Shown here: positions 59,750-64,000 of the stretch, in pieces
Numbering within the stretch: the stretch's first letter is position 1
Layout of the letters: each line of letters opens with the position of its first letter
Origin: Torymus aiolomorphi
Lineage: Eukaryota; Arthropoda; Insecta; Hymenoptera; Torymidae
Reading direction: 5' to 3'
DNA: 64,000 nucleotides
NCBI GenBank assembly: GCA_036365515.1
Contig: CM070874.1
Coordinates: 211,414,297-211,478,296 of the forward strand
Notes under the pieces: model-generated
The model's database searches: none
Seen by the model: the letters and a program-made list of their open reading frames with translations, nothing else
What the model was told of the DNA's origin: nothing
Made by a program: the position numbers and the translations under genes

Positions 59750-62700
59750 TTCATAAAAACAGGCATTTCTAGCATAAAACTACGTTATTTGGAGAAAAAG
59801 AACGAAACAAATCAAAATTTCCGGCATTTGATTGCCAATAAGTGTTTTGAATCATGGTTTTCCCTGTTTGTTACAGGATTCCACACACTTTTCACCATAT
59901 ACTTGGAAAATATTGATAAAAATAGGCATTTCTAGCATAAACCTACGTTATTTGGAGGAAAAGAACGAAACGAATCAAAATTTCCGGCGTTTGAATGCCA
60001 AAAATAGTTTAAATCATTGCTTTCCCTGTTTGTTACAGGATTCCAAACCCTTTTCACCATATTCTGGGAAAATATTGGTAAAACAATATATTTATCGTGA
60101 ACCCACGATATTAAGAGGATACCTATTATAAAAGACCATATTCCCATCTTAAGAAGAGAAAAAGTACTTTAAATTATGGTTTTCCCTGTTTGTTGTAGGA
60201 TTCCACACACTTTTCACCATATACTAGGAAAATATTGGTAGAACAATGTATTTTATCGTGAATCCACGATATTTAGCGGATACCAATTATAAAAGTCCAT
60301 ATTCCCATCTTAAGAAGAGAAAAAGTACTTTAAATTATGGTTTTCTCTGTTTCCTGCAGCATTCCACGCACTTTTCACCATATACTAGGAAAATATTGGT
60401 AAAAACAAGCATTTCTAGGATAAACCTACGTAATTTGGAGAAAAAGTACGAAACAAATCTACATTTCCGGCGTTTGATGGCCAAACAATACTTTAAATCA
60501 TGGTTTTCCCTGTTTGTTACAGGATTCCAAACACTTTTCACCATATACTAGGAAAGTATAGGTAACACAATGTATTTTATCGTGAACCCACGATATTTGG
60601 AGGATACCTATTATAAAAGTCCATATTTCCATCTCAAGAAGAGAAAAAGTACTTTAAATTATGGTTTTCCCTGTTTGTTGTAGGATTCCACACACTTTTT
60701 ACAATATTCTAGGAAAATATAGGTAAAACAATGTATTTAATCGTGAACCCACCATATTTAGCGGATACCTATTATTAAAGTCCATATTTCCAAGTCAAGA
60801 AGAGAAAAAGTTCTTTAAATCATGTTTTTCCTGTTTGTTGCCGGATTCCACAAACTTTTCACCATATACTAGGAAAATATTGGTAAATACAAGCATTTCT
60901 ACCATAAATCTACGTTATTTGGAGAAAAAGAACGAAACAAATCTAAATTTCCGGCATTTGAATGCCAATAAATAGTTTAAATCATGGTTTTCCCTGTTTA
61001 TTGCAGGATTCCACGCCCTTTTCATCATATATTAGGAAAAATTGGTAAAAACAGGCATTTCTAGCAGAAACCTACGTTATCTTGAGAAAAAGAACGACAC
61101 AAATATAAATTTCCTGCGTTTGATTACCAGTCAGTGTTTTAAATCATGGTTTTCCCTCTTTGTTGCAGGATTTCACACACTTTTCACCATATTCTAGGAA
61201 AATATTGGTAAAACAATGTATTTTATCGTGAACCCACGATATTTAGTGGATACGAATTATAAAAATCCATACTTCAAAACACGAAGAGAAATAGTACTTT
61301 AAATTATGGTTTTCCCTGTTTATCGCAGGATTTCACGCTGTTTTCACCATATAATAGGAAAATATTGAGACAAACAGGCATTTCTACCATAAACCTACGT
61401 TATTTGGAGAAAAAGAACCAAACAAATCTAAATTTCCGGCGTTTGAATGCCAAATGATACTTTAAATCATGGTTTTCCCTGTTTAATGCAGGATTCCACA
61501 CACTTTTCACCCTATTCTAGGAAAATATTGGTAAAACGATGTATTGTATCGTGTACCCACGATATTTAGAGGACACCAATTATAAAAGTCCATATTTCCA
61601 ACGCACGGAGAGAAAAAGTACTTTAAATTATGGTTCTCCCTGTTTATTGCAGGATTCCACGCACTTTTCACCATATACTAGACAAATATTGGTAGAACAA
61701 TGTATTTTATCGTGAATCCACGGTATTTAGGGGATACCAATTATAAAAGTCAATATTTACAACTCAAGAAGAGAAAAAGTACTTTGAATTATGGTTTTCC
61801 CTGTTTACTGCAGCATTCCACGCACTTTTCACCATATACTAGGAAAATATGGATAAAAACAGACACATCTAGCATAAACATACGGTATTTGGAGAAAAAG
61901 AACGAAACAAATCTAAATTTCCGCCGTTCGAATGCCAACTAATACTTTAGATCATGGTTTTCACTGTTTGTTACAGGATTCCACACACTTTTCACCATAT
62001 ACTAGGAAAATATAGGTAAAGCAATGTATTTTAACATGAACCCACGATATGTAGAGGATACCTATTATAAAAGTCCATATTTCCGTTTCAAGAAGAGAAA
62101 AAGTACTTTAAATTATGGTTTTCCCTCTTTGTTACAGGATTCCACACACTTTTCACCATATACTAGGAAAATATTGGTAAAACAATGTATTTTAGAGTGA
62201 TCCCACGATATTTAGAGGATACCAACTATAAAAGTCCATATTTTCAACTCACGAAGAGAAAAAGTACTTTAAATTATGTTTTTCCCTGTTTGGTGCAGGA
62301 TTCGACAAACTTTTCACCAGATACTAGGAAAATATTTATAATACAATGTATTTTATCGTGAATCCACGATATTTAGAGGATACCTATTATAAAAGTCCAT
62401 ATTGCTATCTCAAGAAGAGAAAAAGTACTTTAAATCATGGTTTTCCCTGTTTGATTCAGGATTCCACACACTTCTCACCATATACTAGGAAAATATTTGT
62501 AATACAATGTATTTTATCGTGAATTCGCGATATTTAGAGGATACCAATTATAAAAGTCCATATTTCCAACTCAAGACGAGAAAAAGTACATTAAATTATG
62601 GTTTTCCCTGTTTATTGCAAGATTCCACGCACTTTTCACCATATTCTATGAAAATATTGTTAAAAACAGGCACATCTTGCATAAACCTACGGTATTTGGA

Positions 62701-64000
62701 GAAAAAGAACGAAATAAATCTAAATTTCCGGCATTTGAATGACAATAAGTGTCTTAAATCATGGTTTTCCCTCTTTGTTACAGGATTCCAAACACTTTTC
62801 ACCATATACTATGTAACTATTAGTAAAAACAGGCATTTCTAGCATAAACCTACGTTATTTGGAGAAAAAGAACGAAACAAATCAAAATTTCCGGCTTTTG
62901 AATGCCAGTAAATAGTTTAAATCATGGTTTTCCCTGTTTGTTACAGGATTCCACACACTTTTCACCATATTCTGGGAAAATATTGGTAAAACAATATATT
63001 TCATCGTGAACCCGCGATATTTAGAGGATACCAATTATAAAAATCCATATTTCCAAAACACGAAGAGAAATAGTACTTTAAATTATGGTTTTTCCTGTTT
63101 ATCGCAGGGTTTCACGCACTTTTCACCATATACTAGGGAAATATTGGTCAAAACAGGCATTTCTAGCATAGATCTACGTTATTTGGAGAAAAGGGCTGAA
63201 AAAAATCTAAATTTCCGGCGTTTGACTGCCAATAAATACTTTAAATCGTGGTTTTCCCTCTTTGTTACAGGATTCCACACACTTTTCACGATATACTAGG
63301 AAAATATTGGTAAAACAATGTATTTTATCGTGATCCCACGATATTTAGTTGATACCAATTATAAAAGTCCATATTTCCAACTCAAGAGGAGAAAAAGTAT
63401 TTTAAATTATGTTTTTCCCTGTTTATTGCAGGATTCCACACACTTTTCACCATATACTAGGAAAATATTGGTGAAAACAGGCATTTCTAGGATAAACCTA
63501 CGTTATTTGGAGAAAAAGTACGAAACAAATCTAAATTTCCGGCGTTTGAATGGCAATTAATACTTCAAATCATGGTATTCCCTGTTTGTTACAGGATGCC
63601 ACACACTTTTCACCATATACTAGGAAAATATACGTAAAACAATGTATTTTATCGTGAACCCACGATATTTAGAGGATACCTATTATAAAAGTCCATATTC
63701 CCATCTCAAGAAGAGAAAAAGTACTTTAAATCATGGTTTTCCCTGTTTGATTCAGGATTCCACACACTTTTCACCATATACTGGGAAAATATTAGTAATA
63801 CAATGTATTTTATCATGAATCCGCGATATTTAGAAGATACCAATTATAAAAGTCCATATTTCCAATTCAAGAGAAGAAAAAGTACTTTAAATTATGGTTT
63901 TCCCTGTTTATTGCAGGATTCCGCGCACTTTTCACCATATATTAGGAAAATATTGGTAAAAACAGGCATTTCTAGCATAAGTCTACGTTATTTGGCGTAA

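Larger units (their letters stand above)
52642..64000. repeat. A/B-type satellite with recent higher-order duplications
   Basis: About 70 monomers of the 161-163 bp families, with no gene. Large near-identical blocks recur. Marker monomers starting MYFIVNPRYLGDTNYKSQYL occur at 55085, 57667, 58956 and 61700, with spacings 2582, 1289 and 2744, close to 16, 8 and 17 monomers. Another marker set (CATGTTTGCCTTGTTTGTTG) occurs near 53721, 55820, 58402 and 59691. The first kilobase matches the flank of copy 1. Confidence 0.93.

Noticed and set aside
5600..64000. CRISPR-like regular repeats
   Set aside because: Repeats are contiguous 161-163 bp satellite monomers with no unique spacers and the DNA is eukaryotic.

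Overview
The window looks like repeat-only heterochromatin from an arthropod, most likely an insect and plausibly a hymenopteran such as an ant. This rests on three things: an env-bearing Ty3/Gypsy element, a BEL/Pao element with the DUF1759 / zinc-knuckle / Peptidase_A17-type layout, and thousands of bases of AT-rich satellite. The host assignment is an inference. No host gene, tRNA gene, rRNA gene or CRISPR array was seen.

Layout. 1-5599: the 5' part of a minus-strand Ty3/Gypsy provirus, copy 1 (RT start, protease, gag, 5' LTR), cut by the left window edge. 5600-17211: satellite of 161-163 bp monomers. Types A and B occupy 5600-8330 and 14101-17211, and a distinct type C island occupies 8331-14100. 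17212-23954: a complete but decayed minus-strand BEL/Pao element with 361-bp LTRs, CCATA target duplications and a tRNA-Tyr-type primer site. 23955-39143: A/B satellite, interrupted at 25813-26622 by an 810-bp foldback element with arms of about 355 bp. 39144-52637: a complete minus-strand Ty3/Gypsy provirus, copy 2 (13.5 kb, CTAC target duplications), with gag, pol, a two-part env, a small membrane-protein ORF and, just before the 3' LTR, an unexpected intact cysteine-rich 266-codon ORF flanked by A-tracts. 52638-64000: A/B satellite with very recent block duplications, including one exact 1289-bp (8-monomer) pair.

How it fits together. All three LTR elements sit inside the satellite and all read on the minus strand. 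The two Gypsy copies share the same insertion point in the same satellite flank, so the locus was probably copied as a block after one insertion. Each copy then gained its own stop codons. Gag, protease, RT/RNase H, integrase and env would together make an enveloped, retrovirus-like element, but every large frame is broken. The most intact protein-coding frame in the window is the 266-codon cysteine-rich ORF, which is not a normal Gypsy gene. It looks like a captured gene, tentatively related to densovirus NS3, and is the best candidate for something undescribed.
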